From an uncultured Persicitalea sp. (lineage in GTDB: Bacteria; Bacteroidota; Bacteroidia; Cytophagales; Spirosomataceae), in NCBI GenBank assembly GCA_950075905.1, contig CATMVR010000008.1:1-22400 (forward strand): a stretch of DNA of 22,400 nucleotides, given 5' to 3'. The position numbers and the translations under genes are program-made. Shown one piece after another: positions 7,350 through 16,121 of this stretch; within the stretch, counting starts at the first letter, position 1, and each line of letters begins with the position of its first letter. The notes beneath the pieces are model-generated. The model did not search any database. It was given only the letters and a program-made list of their open reading frames with translations, and had not been told where the DNA came from.

Positions 7350-7382
7350 AACATCCCGAAAGCTCGAAGCTTTCGGGATGTT
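7350..7382 (-). terminator. 15-bp perfect hairpin between the rhamnosidase and acetyltransferase genes
   Basis: A perfect 15-bp stem (7350-7364 with 7368-7382; core ACATCCCGAAAGCT) with loop CGA lies immediately beyond the stop codon of the minus-strand glycoside hydrolase. No T run follows on the minus strand, so termination may be inefficient, allowing some read-through into the acetyltransferase gene. Confidence 0.6.
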
Positions 7383-7388
7383 GACTCG

Positions 7389-9905
7389 CTAGTAAAGCAG
7401 CCGCACCGGCCCCAGCAGGCCCGAAGGCATGGGCTCCCAGTGGGTAGCATCGAACTTTTTGTAGGTGATGTCCACGATATTGGTATCATAGAACTTCTTC
7501 CAGTCGGGTGCCTGCCCGTCGCGGAGGCGCATGTAGTTGGCCGACAGGTTGGTTACGTCTACTTCGAGCGTATTTTTTCCGGCTTGTAAAGTTCCTGCGG
7601 GAATGGTGAGCCGGAAAGGAAGGCTCCACGCTACGCCGATGGGTTTTCCGTTGAGCCTGACCTCAGCAACCTCGCGCACATCGCCCAGGTCCAGTGTCAG
7701 GTCTTTTTGAGAAGCCACCCCGGCAGGTACCTCAAACGACAGGGAGTAGCGGGCTTTGCCCGAAAAATAACTCGCTGAATCCGAGAAAGTAGTCCAGGAG
7801 TTGAGCGTGGATACCGTGGCTTTATCGGGGAGCGAAGGCATGCCTTTCAGGAACGTCACCTCCCAGGTACCGGTGAGCGGCAGGGCGTTGGTAGGCGTGT
7901 GGGCTACGGCGTTGGCCGGGGCAGTATCCGCAGCTTTCAGAAAGCAGGACTGACCGGGTAGCAGCGACAGGAAGAGTTCGGTTTTGCCAGAGCGGGTACG
8001 GGCGGGTAGGGCCGTTTCCGTACCCGTCATGGGGTCGTAGCGCCGAAAGTACTTACCCCGCTCGGTGGTGATCCAGCCTTCTTTAAATTCATTGCCCACA
8101 TTGGCCACAAAGTACAGCGGCATATTCTTGAAGGTTTTACGGATAAAGGTCAGGCCCTGCGCTCCCATATTTTCGGGCCGGATGCCTCGGGCGGCGAGGG
8201 CCGCCCGCCAGTCGGGAGCTACGGTGACCGACTGGCTTTTGGTAAGCTGCACTACTGCTTTGGTAAAATCTGCCTGCCGTTGAGTATGGTTGACAAAGCC
8301 TGCTACCTGCGAAGGCGCGTTTTTCTCAAAAATGATAGTAGCCCCGGCCTGAGCCAGGCGCTGCAGCTCCGCCAGGGTAGCCGCGGGCAGGTAGGTACTG
8401 GCCGGAATGAGGATGGTTTTGTAGGTACTGCTACCGGAATTCACGCTGCCGCTTTTATCCACCTTCAAACGAGTAAGCTGGTCGTCCGACACGAAGTCGA
8501 AGGTATAGCCCTGTTGCCACAGCTTTTCGCTCAGTTGCCCGAAGGGTAATTTCAGCAGCCACCGGTCCACGTGGTGGACTTCCAGCAGGTGAATGCCGCC
8601 GCCCGAGTGCCCCGGCACGGCCCACAGGTCGTGGATGGGAAAGTACACCAGTACGTCGTTGTCGGGACGGCTGTTTTGCAGGAGTCTCTGAGAATTTTCC
8701 ACGTAGCGGTTCAGCAGCGGAAAGTGCTCGGCAAAGTGCGAGGTAGGGCCAAAATTAGTGGAGGCATAAAACAGCCAGCCCGGATAGGCTTCCGAGGGCG
8801 GTGAGTAGGTGGTACCGTGGTAAAAAATATGGTTGATGCCCCCCGTAAACAGCTCATCAATCTGCGGCTTGATCTGCGACAGCGACACTTTGAAATGGTT
8901 GGCCAGCCAGGTACCGGTTTCGGAGCTCACCAGTTTCTTGCCCGAAAAATGCGCCGCCGAGGAGGCAAACTTCATCGCCAACGGATTGGGGGTACCAAAT
9001 TGTTTGATCGAATAATCGGGATCAATGCGCAGGCCGGGTATCGGGAAACGACTGGTACCGAACGACTCCGTTTCGGGAATACTGGCCTCGTCGTAGAGGT
9101 CGAGCAGGTTGCCGGGCGAGCCGTGGGCCTGGTAGCGGGTTTGGTAGCCGTGGGCCTTGCTCCACTGCGTCCAGGGTCGGGTGTAGCGCTCGCGGAGTAG
9201 CTCAGCCAGCGTTTGCAGGTAGTCTATCCGCACCAGCTGGGCGGATTGGTTGGCGGTGGTATCCTGCAGGAGTGCCAGATGCTCCGTCAGATCATAGCCC
9301 CGGCGCTGGCGGAATTCTTCCCGGAAGTCGGTGGTCCAGTTGGCGCCGTAGGCTTCGTAGGAGTCGTTGTACATGGAGCGGGGAGGATTGTCTATCGTAT
9401 TCAGGGTCGAGTCAAACCACATCAGGTAGATGTCCATGGCCGTGGGGTGGAACGGATCGAGCACAAATCCTTCACCGCCGGGCGCGGCGCGCTTCACCTT
9501 TTGGCGGGTGGGGGCCACCTGTATCTCTCCCCCTTTGATAGTCATTGCCTTGGCTGCCATTTCGGGCGTAACGGTGGGGCCGCCAAACGGCCAGCCGGTG
9601 CCGGTGGTGATGTCGATGCCCAGGCCCAGTCGCTTGCCTTCTTTCACGGTATAGTCCAGCAGGTGCAGCCATTTTTTGGATAAAAACGGCACAAATTCCT
9701 TCTCGTAGCCTTTTACCCCATAGATGGGGCTGATGTGTACGCCACCCAGTCCGGCCTTTTTGAAGCCTTCCAGCTGGGCCGTGATGTCGCGCTCGTTGGC
9801 AGCGCTGCCCATCCACCACCAGAAAGACCATGGCTTGGCGGTATCGACGGTTTGGGCCTGGGCCGGGCCACAGATAATCAGTAAACAAAAGATAAGGCGT
9901 TTCAT
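7389..9905 (-). CDS. Secreted GH106-like glycoside hydrolase (probable alpha-L-rhamnosidase)
   Basis: 838 residues with signal peptide (MKRLIFCLLIICGPAQAQ). Family 106 enzymes release L-rhamnose from plant polysaccharides such as rhamnogalacturonan. Family-like features: the start PWSFWWWMGSAANERDITAQL, a barrel strand GLGGVHISPIYGVKGYE, LGLGIDITTGTGWPFGGP at ~93-110, and carboxylate-rich barrel motifs DSYEAYG (E184), IPETESFG (E278/E280) and SSETGTW (E329), among which the catalytic acids should lie. I cannot assign them. A C-terminal jelly-roll of the GH2 sugar-binding type covers ~655-838 (LTGTWEVTFLKG, DLGDVREVAEVRLNGKPIG, NTLEVDVTNLSANYMRLRDG). It is shorter than some family members. No SusC/SusD pair is nearby. 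It is transcribed divergently from the DUF4349 gene. Confidence 0.8.
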   Translation of the reverse strand: MKRLIFCLLIICGPAQAQTVDTAKPWSFWWWMGSAANERDITAQLEGFKKAGLGGVHISPIYGVKGYEKEFVPFLSKKWLHLLDYTVKEGKRLGLGIDITTGTGWPFGGPTVTPEMAAKAMTIKGGEIQVAPTRQKVKRAAPGGEGFVLDPFHPTAMDIYLMWFDSTLNTIDNPPRSMYNDSYEAYGANWTTDFREEFRQRRGYDLTEHLALLQDTTANQSAQLVRIDYLQTLAELLRERYTRPWTQWSKAHGYQTRYQAHGSPGNLLDLYDEASIPETESFGTSRFPIPGLRIDPDYSIKQFGTPNPLAMKFASSAAHFSGKKLVSSETGTWLANHFKVSLSQIKPQIDELFTGGINHIFYHGTTYSPPSEAYPGWLFYASTNFGPTSHFAEHFPLLNRYVENSQRLLQNSRPDNDVLVYFPIHDLWAVPGHSGGGIHLLEVHHVDRWLLKLPFGQLSEKLWQQGYTFDFVSDDQLTRLKVDKSGSVNSGSSTYKTILIPASTYLPAATLAELQRLAQAGATIIFEKNAPSQVAGFVNHTQRQADFTKAVVQLTKSQSVTVAPDWRAALAARGIRPENMGAQGLTFIRKTFKNMPLYFVANVGNEFKEGWITTERGKYFRRYDPMTGTETALPARTRSGKTELFLSLLPGQSCFLKAADTAPANAVAHTPTNALPLTGTWEVTFLKGMPSLPDKATVSTLNSWTTFSDSASYFSGKARYSLSFEVPAGVASQKDLTLDLGDVREVAEVRLNGKPIGVAWSLPFRLTIPAGTLQAGKNTLEVDVTNLSANYMRLRDGQAPDWKKFYDTNIVDITYKKFDATHWEPMPSGLLGPVRLLY

Positions 9906-9945
9906 GGATTCAGGGTATTTTCCTCAAAAAAAGCTAAATACGGGA

Positions 9946-9960
9946 TTACTACGGTAGTAA
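9946..9960. promoter_or_regulatory. 15-bp palindrome in the divergent intergenic region (possible operator)
   Basis: TTACTAC (9946-9952) and GTAGTAA (9954-9960) are exact inverted repeats around a single G, 40 bases upstream of the glycoside hydrolase start and ahead of the divergent DUF4349 gene. Position and symmetry suit a dimeric regulator site. The wider region 9906-10117 is AT-rich and otherwise shows no gene. No regulator gene is linked. Confidence 0.3.
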
Positions 9961-10117
9961 AGACGATTATTTTGCGGAAATGAGCCCACAACTAAAAATT
10001 ATTTTCGCTTCCTTCCAACGAATAACTGAGTACCTAGATCTTATATATAATATTCTTTTATATTGCATCTGACTCATAACCTTGTCGTATCATTCACTCT
10101 CTAAATCACCGGTACTT

Positions 10118-10939
10118 ATGAAACCTACCCTCAAAATCCTGATTCTGGTTCTTTACGGACTGTTTGTTTCCTGCCATCAGCAACAGCCGGAGCAAGAAGT
10201 AATGGCGGAGGTTGATTTGATGCAGGTACCCCCACCGCCAGAAGCAAAGATGGCTAGTATGCCCCCACAAAAAGTACCGGAGCCTTCGACCGAGCGAAAA
10301 ATAATCAGGGAAGGTACCATTAGCCTTGAAACAAAGGATGCCAAAGCAATGACCCAACAAATCGCCCAGGCCGTGACACGTTACAAAGGGTACATTACCG
10401 AGGATGTTATTACCGATTACGAAACCCGGGTAGAACACCGTGTTACGATCCGGGTTCCGGCCAGCCAGTTTGATGCCCTGCTGGAGGCCATCGCCCAGGG
10501 TGCAGGTGAACTGAAAAGCAAGAACATCAGCGCCAGGGATGTCACGGAAGAATACGTAGACGTAGCATCCCGGATCAAAACCAAAAAGGAACTGGAAGCC
10601 CGCTACCAGCAGTTGCTCCAAAAAGCAAGCAAGGTGGAAGAAATGCTGTCCATTGAGCGGGAAATGGGTACCCTGCGCAGCGACATCGAGTCCATGGAAG
10701 GAAGACTGCGCTATCTGAAAGACCGCGTGGCGTTCAGTACCCTCACGGTCAACTACTACGAGATTGCTCCGGCTACCTCCGGTCTGTTTGGCCGGCTTGG
10801 CGTAGCCTTGGGCGATGGCTGGGATAATATGCTGGAATTTCTGGTAGGAGCGGTGAGCCTGTGGCCGTTTTTATTACTGGGCATCCTGATTCTACTTCTT
10901 CTGAAAAGATTAAGAAGCAGCAGAAAGGAACCCGTTTAA
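10118..10939 (+). CDS. DUF4349-domain lipoprotein
   Basis: 273 residues from the ATG at 10118; an upstream in-frame TTG at 10082 would spoil the signal peptide. Lipobox FVSC makes C19 the likely lipidation site. After a Pro/Gln-rich linker (~20-58) comes the DUF4349 core (~59-215): REGTISLETKDAKAM, a KGYITED strand, RVTIRVPASQFDALLEAI, SARDVTEEYVDVASRIKTK, and a helical hairpin with coiled-coil character ~150-200 (KVEEMLSIEREMGTLRSDIE). A transmembrane helix (~242-263) and basic tail RLRSSRK follow. Having both a lipid anchor and a C-terminal membrane helix is the usual DUF4349 layout. Function is unknown, with an envelope role likely. The gene converges on the esterase gene with only 11 bases between stops. 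Confidence 0.85.
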   Translation: MKPTLKILILVLYGLFVSCHQQQPEQEVMAEVDLMQVPPPPEAKMASMPPQKVPEPSTERKIIREGTISLETKDAKAMTQQIAQAVTRYKGYITEDVITDYETRVEHRVTIRVPASQFDALLEAIAQGAGELKSKNISARDVTEEYVDVASRIKTKKELEARYQQLLQKASKVEEMLSIEREMGTLRSDIESMEGRLRYLKDRVAFSTLTVNYYEIAPATSGLFGRLGVALGDGWDNMLEFLVGAVSLWPFLLLGILILLLLKRLRSSRKEPV

Positions 10940-10950
10940 GCCAGAGAAAT

Positions 10951-12102
10951 CTATTCAAGCAGCCCCATCACGGCGGCATCGCCTACAACGGCGGAGGCCG
11001 GGCGCGGGTGCGCGGCGTTGAAGACTTCGAGGTCGGTACGGGGCAGTACCTTCACAAGCTTTTCATCAATGACGCCGGATTTATCCGTTGCCTTGCTCAA
11101 ATCCAGTTTTAGGTACCGGGCCAGGAAAGGGTACATGGCCTTGCGCTTGGAGGGACCGTAATCGTGCTTTTCGTCGGCAAAGTGCGCGTTTTCCACCTGA
11201 TTTTTCCGGTCGTAGAGAGCGTATATTTTCTGGATGTGGGGGAATTCCACATTGGGCACATTCGAGGTCCAGTCGCCACCGTCGGAGATCAGTAGCAGGG
11301 GCCGCGGGGCGGCGAGGGCGGCAATCTCCACGTTATTGGTTTGGAAATCGCCTTTCTTGTGCACGGGCATGCCGCTTTCGCAGGTACAACCGCCAAAGAA
11401 GTGTGCCGATACCATTACGGTGGGTACTGCTACCTTCACGCGCTCGTCGAGGGCCGTGAGCATGAAGGTCTGCGTTCCCCCGCCCGACTCGCCCGTGACG
11501 CCTACCCGCTCGGGATCAACGTTGGGCTGCGCCAGCAGGAAGTCGAGTGCCCGCATGGAATTGATGGTTTGCAGTTTGAGTGCTTTCGGAATCTTGTGCT
11601 CGCTCTGCTTCGAATCCCCGTAGCCAATCATGTCGTACGCAAAGACGATGGCCCCCATGCGCGCCAGCATGGCCGAGCGTACCTGCGCCGGCTCGGCAAA
11701 GCGTGGGTCGGTACCGTGGCCGTGGGGGCATAGGATGGCCGCGTAGGAGGCCTGTTTGGCCAGCGGCTTGTACAGGTTGCCCGTCACGAAGATGCCCGGC
11801 ATGCTTTCGAAGGCGACGTTTTCTACCGTATATCCATTCATGACCCGACGGCTGTGGACGATAGGCTTGGAAGTAGGCTTAGGCGGCAGCGGTAGCAGGT
11901 CCATGCCTTCGAGCAGGTTAGCCCGGATTTTTGCCGCCCGTGCCTGCCATTCGGGCAGGGTTTTTACTTCGTTATTTTTCAAAAACTCTTTACCCTGTAC
12001 CTCGGTGAAGTAGGCTCCCTGGCAGAGTTCGGTCTGGGCCAGTAGCGAGGGAGCGGCAAAAAGGGCAAGCAGCAGGATAAGGGAAGCAGAAATAGTCTTC
12101 AT
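10951..12102 (-). CDS. Secreted alpha/beta-hydrolase (acetylxylan-esterase-like)
   Basis: 383 residues with signal peptide ending ...SLLAQ (~23). The alpha/beta-hydrolase core shows the oxyanion region ILCPHGHG (~123-130), the nucleophile elbow GVTGESGGGTQ with S206, a late acid in LISDGGDW (D274 or D277) and the catalytic His in DEKHDYGPSKR (H313). The N-terminal WQARAAKIRANLLEGMDLLP and the strand TGNLYKP are typical of Bacteroidota proteins annotated as acetylxylan esterase or dienelactone-hydrolase-like. Substrate is unproven. Location two genes from a rhamnosidase suggests de-esterification of plant polysaccharide in the periplasm. Monocistronic on the minus strand. Confidence 0.8.
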   Translation of the reverse strand: MKTISASLILLLALFAAPSLLAQTELCQGAYFTEVQGKEFLKNNEVKTLPEWQARAAKIRANLLEGMDLLPLPPKPTSKPIVHSRRVMNGYTVENVAFESMPGIFVTGNLYKPLAKQASYAAILCPHGHGTDPRFAEPAQVRSAMLARMGAIVFAYDMIGYGDSKQSEHKIPKALKLQTINSMRALDFLLAQPNVDPERVGVTGESGGGTQTFMLTALDERVKVAVPTVMVSAHFFGGCTCESGMPVHKKGDFQTNNVEIAALAAPRPLLLISDGGDWTSNVPNVEFPHIQKIYALYDRKNQVENAHFADEKHDYGPSKRKAMYPFLARYLKLDLSKATDKSGVIDEKLVKVLPRTDLEVFNAAHPRPASAVVGDAAVMGLLE

Positions 12103-12217
12103 AGTCGAAAAAAGCTGAGAGTAAGCAACAATCTGTATTCTCCTCTGGGAGATTACTCCTAATAAGGACGCGAAAATCCTTGCTTACTCCTATTCATTCC
12201 CTAATCTGATTTGTCGC

Positions 12218-12613
12218 CTACTGCTTTTTCTTCCTGTCCGTCCGGCGAGGCCTGGTCTGTTGCTGATCTTTTGCCGAAACGCGCTTCGGATCGTACGGAT
12301 CGATGATGATAGGTGTAATACTGTCGGCGTTATGCACAATCGAATGCGTACCGTCAGGATTGACAATTACGCCTGTACTACCGGATTTGTGCATCACTGA
12401 GTGGGTACCATCCGGATTAACAATCACCGGGGTACTGCTATTGGCATTGTGCACAGTACTGTGGGTACCGTTTGGGTTGACTATTACGGCGGTACTGCTA
12501 CCACTAGAATGAACCACCGAATGCGTGCCGTCGGGATTGACTACTACGGAAGGGGCTTGGGCGAATGCGCTACCCGCAGAGAGCAGGCAAAACAAAAAGA
12601 GGGACGATTTCAT
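12218..12613 (-). CDS. Small secreted protein with 20-residue VNPDGTHS repeats
   Basis: 131 residues from the ATG at 12613; the open frame continues upstream to 12712, but only this start gives a clean signal peptide (MKSSLFLFCLLSAGSAFAQ). The mature part is four tandem units, each starting V-[VI]-V-N-P-[DN]-G-T-H-S-x-[VM]-H: residues 23-42, 43-62, 63-81 (one residue shorter) and 82-101, then a decayed fifth unit IIIDPYDPKRVS and a very basic tail RPRRTDRKKKQ. Each unit carries two His residues at fixed spacing. I do not know a function. A stacked beta-hairpin repeat, possibly metal- or glycan-binding, is speculation. No neighbour clearly shares an operon. Confidence 0.75.
   Translation of the reverse strand: MKSSLFLFCLLSAGSAFAQAPSVVVNPDGTHSVVHSSGSSTAVIVNPNGTHSTVHNANSSTPVIVNPDGTHSVMHKSGSTGVIVNPDGTHSIVHNADSITPIIIDPYDPKRVSAKDQQQTRPRRTDRKKKQ
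12311..12547 (-). repeat. 60-bp tandem repeat within the VNPDGTHS gene
   Basis: Four diverged copies of a ~60-bp unit (one 57 bp) encode the protein repeats. On the plus strand each is recognisable by a GTACC or GTGCC near TTGACNATNAC. Copies differ mainly at third codon positions, showing selection for the protein rather than a recent duplication. Confidence 0.75.
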
Positions 12614-12782
12614 GGCGTTTGACGGATTAGTTGGTTGATGGTTTTGAACAAAAAACGAAGGAAGTTTTACGAAAAGTCTGTCCCTGGTGGTACTTTCTTC
12701 GACCATTTTCAAACAAAAAAGATAAAAACCTGAAAGTCAGAACGAGCAAAGAACCGGCCCGGATACCCTTTTGGGGGGCAAG

Positions 12783-13334
12783 TTACCAAAACCCCACCCC
12801 ATACGCCACTCCTGCCCACAGCGGGAAACCCGGTGCCAGAAAAGGACTGAACCGAAGCTTGATGATTTGGATACTTTTGCTACCCACGTGCTGAATACGA
12901 AAACCCGCCAGTGCCTGTGCAGCAGTAGATACCGGTTGAGAGCTAAATTCGGGCAGCTTGTACTGATCGCTGAAAAATGTGCCAGCCAGTCCGGTTTCGA
13001 AGTAGTACTCCCACCGATGGTATTCAGGTCGGGGATCACAGCTTTTCCTGCGCTGATTCAGCAACCTACAGTAGGTCAGGGCGCTGCCCAATGAATAGGA
13101 CTGTCTGGCAAAACTACCACTAGCTGCCTTGCGGTATCCCCCAAGGCCAACCTGTATGTCAAAAAATGAATTTCTCCCGTACCCAAATGGCGTCTCCAAG
13201 GCAAATTGCAAGCCCGCACATGCTCCAAAAGCTTCAAAACTATACGCATATTTTATTGGGGTGTAGCGGGGCTGGGCGTGGGCAGCACACATGAGCAGTA
13301 CCAGGCCAAAGACGATTGCTATTTTGGGAGGCAT
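12783..13334 (-). CDS. Hypothetical exported protein, barrel-like
   Basis: 183 residues with signal peptide MPPKIAIVFGLVLLMCAAHAQ. The mature part alternates short hydrophobic/aromatic strands (YAYSFEAFGACAGLQFALET, FFDIQVGLGGY, YYFETGLAGTFFSDQYKLP) and ends AYGVGFW, with an aromatic C-terminal residue. This is consistent with a small outer-membrane beta barrel. Two Cys (YCRLL...KSCDP) could form a disulfide. No named family recognised. Divergent from the serine hydrolase gene, sharing the 116-base spacer 13335-13450. Confidence 0.65.
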   Translation of the reverse strand: MPPKIAIVFGLVLLMCAAHAQPRYTPIKYAYSFEAFGACAGLQFALETPFGYGRNSFFDIQVGLGGYRKAASGSFARQSYSLGSALTYCRLLNQRRKSCDPRPEYHRWEYYFETGLAGTFFSDQYKLPEFSSQPVSTAAQALAGFRIQHVGSKSIQIIKLRFSPFLAPGFPLWAGVAYGVGFW

Positions 13335-13450
13335 CAGATAGGGTAGAAAGGTACCTCTCCCTTAACGATTAGTTCTGGGGTTTTTGTATTAAATTGGCCC
13401 CTGAGCACCCATTTTGCTTTTTTTGACTTTAAAAAACACTTGATCAACGC

Positions 13451-15013
13451 ATGCTTAGTCCGATTCGAATATTCCGATTTCTCCTCATCAACTGCATTCT
13501 TCTGGTTTATGGGCTCACTACTTTCACCTATGCCCAGCAACCCACACAGGTTGATTTCAAAAAACTCGACACCTGGTTTGCCAACTCCCAGAAAGCCTGG
13601 GGCGTACCCGGTATGTCGGTGGGGATCGTGAAAGACGGCAAGGTGGTGTTTCAGAAAGGGTACGGGGTAGCCAAACAGGGTACCTCGACGCCCGTAGACG
13701 ATAAAACGCTGTACGCCATAGCGTCCAACTCCAAGGCCTTTACCTCGGCGGTGATGGGCATGCTGGTGCAGGAAGGCAAGATCAGCTGGGACGATAAGGT
13801 ACGCAAGTACTTGCCCTACTTTGCCCTGTACGACACCTACGCGGGCGAAAATGCCACCATCCGCGACATCCTGAGCCACCGGGTGGGGTTGGGTACCTTC
13901 AGCGGCGACATTGTGTGGTACAACTCCGACCTCACTTCCGAAGAAATCATCCGGCGCATGAAGTACCTGCCCCCCGGCTACGAGTTTAGGGCGGGCTATG
14001 GGTACTCCAATGTGATGTTTATTACGGCGGGAGAGATCATCAAAACCGTGACGGGCAAAAGCTGGTACGAAAATGTGAAGGAGCGCATCCTGCAACCGCT
14101 GGGTATGACCCGTACCCTGGTCAACATAGATCAGGTAGCCCGCATGGGCAATGCTGCCTCGCCCCATGCTTTGACCAACAACACCACCCACACGCCGATT
14201 CCCTACACCAGCTGGGAGGAGATTGCGGCCACGGGTGGGTTGTTTTCCTGCGTGGATGATCTGAACAAATGGATGATTTTTAACCTCAACAACGGCATCC
14301 ACGGCCAGGATACGCTACTTACGGCCCAAACCCGGAACATGGTCTGGACGGTGCATAACGCCTTTGCCGTTGACCGTACCAAACCCAACGACTATGGCAC
14401 CGCCTTTGCGGGCTACGGCCTGGGCTGGGGCCTGCGCGACTACCACGGACACCTGAAAGTATCGCATACCGGCGGCTACGACGGCATGATTACGTCTGTC
14501 AGTATGCTTCCAGATCAAAAACTAGGCGTGGTGGTACTCACCAACGGTCTCAAAGCCCCCATCAACGCCCTGGCGCACTATACCTTTGATACGTTTCTGG
14601 GTCGTCCCGAAACCGACTGGTCAAAAAAGGACCTCGACCGGGCCAATCAGGGGTACGCCAGCGATACCCGCATTGCCGAGCGGCAGGCCAGCCGCGTGCC
14701 GAATACCAAACCCAGCCTACCCCTGAGTGCCTATGAAGGTACCTACCATACCGACCTCTATGGCGACATGACGGTAAAGCAGGTCAACGGGGCGCTGGAA
14801 ATCAATTTTGAGCATAGCCCCACGCTCAATTCCGCCCTGTCGCATTGGCACTACGATACCTTCAAAATGGAGTGGAAAACGCCCCGTCCCTGGTTTACGT
14901 TGGGTACCGTCAAATTCACCACCGACAATAACCAGCAGGTGACGGGCATTGAGTTTGACGTGCCGAATGATGATTTCTGGTTTGATGAGTTGAATGCGAA
15001 GAAGGTCAAGTAG
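13451..15013 (+). CDS. Exported serine hydrolase of the class-C beta-lactamase / DD-peptidase-like family
   Basis: 520 residues with a signal segment ending ...TYAQQ (~30). All three serine-hydrolase motifs are visible: SxxK as S92-N-S-K95, YxN as Y185-S-N187, and the KTG-equivalent H339-T-G-G342. The last is HTG rather than KTG, typical of penicillin-binding-like esterases/peptidases in this superfamily rather than of true AmpC. A C-terminal beta domain (~410-520, LSAYEGTYHTDLYGDMTVKQ) resembles DUF3471. Likely periplasmic; the substrate could be a peptide, ester or cell-wall fragment, not necessarily a beta-lactam. It stands 51 bases before the lipoprotein gene and may be co-transcribed with it. 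Confidence 0.9.
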   Translation: MLSPIRIFRFLLINCILLVYGLTTFTYAQQPTQVDFKKLDTWFANSQKAWGVPGMSVGIVKDGKVVFQKGYGVAKQGTSTPVDDKTLYAIASNSKAFTSAVMGMLVQEGKISWDDKVRKYLPYFALYDTYAGENATIRDILSHRVGLGTFSGDIVWYNSDLTSEEIIRRMKYLPPGYEFRAGYGYSNVMFITAGEIIKTVTGKSWYENVKERILQPLGMTRTLVNIDQVARMGNAASPHALTNNTTHTPIPYTSWEEIAATGGLFSCVDDLNKWMIFNLNNGIHGQDTLLTAQTRNMVWTVHNAFAVDRTKPNDYGTAFAGYGLGWGLRDYHGHLKVSHTGGYDGMITSVSMLPDQKLGVVVLTNGLKAPINALAHYTFDTFLGRPETDWSKKDLDRANQGYASDTRIAERQASRVPNTKPSLPLSAYEGTYHTDLYGDMTVKQVNGALEINFEHSPTLNSALSHWHYDTFKMEWKTPRPWFTLGTVKFTTDNNQQVTGIEFDVPNDDFWFDELNAKKVK

Positions 15014-15064
15014 AGGGAGAATTCTTCATACCCCCTTGCTATATCCTTACAGTAACAAGTCTTT

Positions 15065-16036
15065 ATGACCACTCGATCCATACTTTCTACAAGCGCCCTA
15101 CTCCTGCTAATGGGGTGTTTGTCCACACCTAGTGAAGATTATTTTCTTGATCCCGCTATTCCGCGAATAGAAACGGATACCATCAAAATTGCCTACATCC
15201 GTACCACGTGGATGAATGACAGGCACGTCGGAACCGCCTTTCTGGATAGCCAGAATCGTTTTTTAGAAGTGTTTAACTTTGGCCGAAACAGCTTTAAGAC
15301 GGTTCAGCGGTACGAGGGGGAAAACAACACAATGACAATCAATTATTCGCACAGTGATAGCTCCCCTATGGGCTATGCGGATGTGGATACGCTACGACGA
15401 ACGTACGATTCAACAGGACGCCTAAAAGTAAAAGGTAAAACTTTCGGAGTTATTTCCAGAGATGAAAGATACCTGCGAAAAGTCGGCTATCATACACTTT
15501 ACCTCGACTACACCGCCCAGGGAGATACGGTCGTCACAAACGTGGAAAGAAGTAATAAAGATACAGGGGCAAACCTGCTCACTGATATCGACGAATGGGT
15601 GTGGGATCGCCAAAAGCACCTTCGTCAGCATTACCGATTGAATGTGTGGTGGTCACGGGATGATCCGCGCGATACTCTGTATCATTATTCTGAGCGCTAT
15701 GCATACGACTCTCTCGGAAGGCTGGCTCTGTCGTGGTTTGAGCCTGTTTATCGCGCAAGGTATCGGAACGATAAAAGCGCTATCTGGTACCGCTACAATG
15801 ACCAAAATCGCTTGGTAGAAGAGCGATACTATACCTCAAACATGAGTCATGTATTCAAAAAGGCACGCCCGGACCTGACTGCTCCCGACCGAAAAAAAGA
15901 AGATTGGTATAGAAAAAACTACTTTGTGGCAGACTCCGCGCTTCGCAATAATAAGGATTACACTTCTATCAACTATCAGTACGAGAAGTTCGATCCTAAA
16001 AAGCATTTGCCTTTGAAGGTGCCGGTTAATTATTGA
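15065..16036 (+). CDS. Hypothetical lipoprotein with YD-repeat-like segments
   Basis: 323 residues; lipobox LMGC makes C18 the likely lipidated residue. Three stretches resemble RHS/YD repeats: LRRTYDSTGRLKVKG (~109), ERYAYDSLGRLALSWFEP (~214) and WYRYNDQNRLVEERYY (~238), the pattern also seen in Bacteroidota lipoproteins with short beta repeats. Rich in charged residues and Tyr, with no catalytic motif. Function unknown. It follows the serine hydrolase gene on the same strand by 51 bases. Confidence 0.75.
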   Translation: MTTRSILSTSALLLLMGCLSTPSEDYFLDPAIPRIETDTIKIAYIRTTWMNDRHVGTAFLDSQNRFLEVFNFGRNSFKTVQRYEGENNTMTINYSHSDSSPMGYADVDTLRRTYDSTGRLKVKGKTFGVISRDERYLRKVGYHTLYLDYTAQGDTVVTNVERSNKDTGANLLTDIDEWVWDRQKHLRQHYRLNVWWSRDDPRDTLYHYSERYAYDSLGRLALSWFEPVYRARYRNDKSAIWYRYNDQNRLVEERYYTSNMSHVFKKARPDLTAPDRKKEDWYRKNYFVADSALRNNKDYTSINYQYEKFDPKKHLPLKVPVNY

Positions 16037-16121
16037 GGCGTTTCGTAGCCATGCGGTTAGCAAATACTATCCATTAGTTGTCGTTTTAAAAGCAAACCGC
16101 TATTTTTAAATAAAAAATCAA

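Noticed and set aside
7313..7489. Longer acetyltransferase starting at 7489
   Set aside because: The extra 59 codons overlap the end of the glycoside hydrolase and a hairpin, and do not resemble a GNAT N-terminus.
8817..9683. Plus-strand open frames opposite the glycoside hydrolase
   Set aside because: Low-complexity Gly/Val/Arg-rich translations produced by third-position GC of the real minus-strand gene.
10082..10117. TTG start at 10082 for the DUF4349 gene
   Set aside because: It would put a polar stretch before the lipoprotein signal peptide, whereas the ATG at 10118 gives a normal one.
12311..12547. Regular 60-bp repeats considered as CRISPR
   Set aside because: The repeats are coding, diverged at third codon positions, have no unique spacers and no cas genes.
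13334..14302. Long minus-strand open frame (322 codons) opposite the serine hydrolase
   Set aside because: It is a shadow of the GC-rich serine hydrolase gene. The translation is His/Gly/Val-rich without motifs, while the plus strand has all catalytic motifs.
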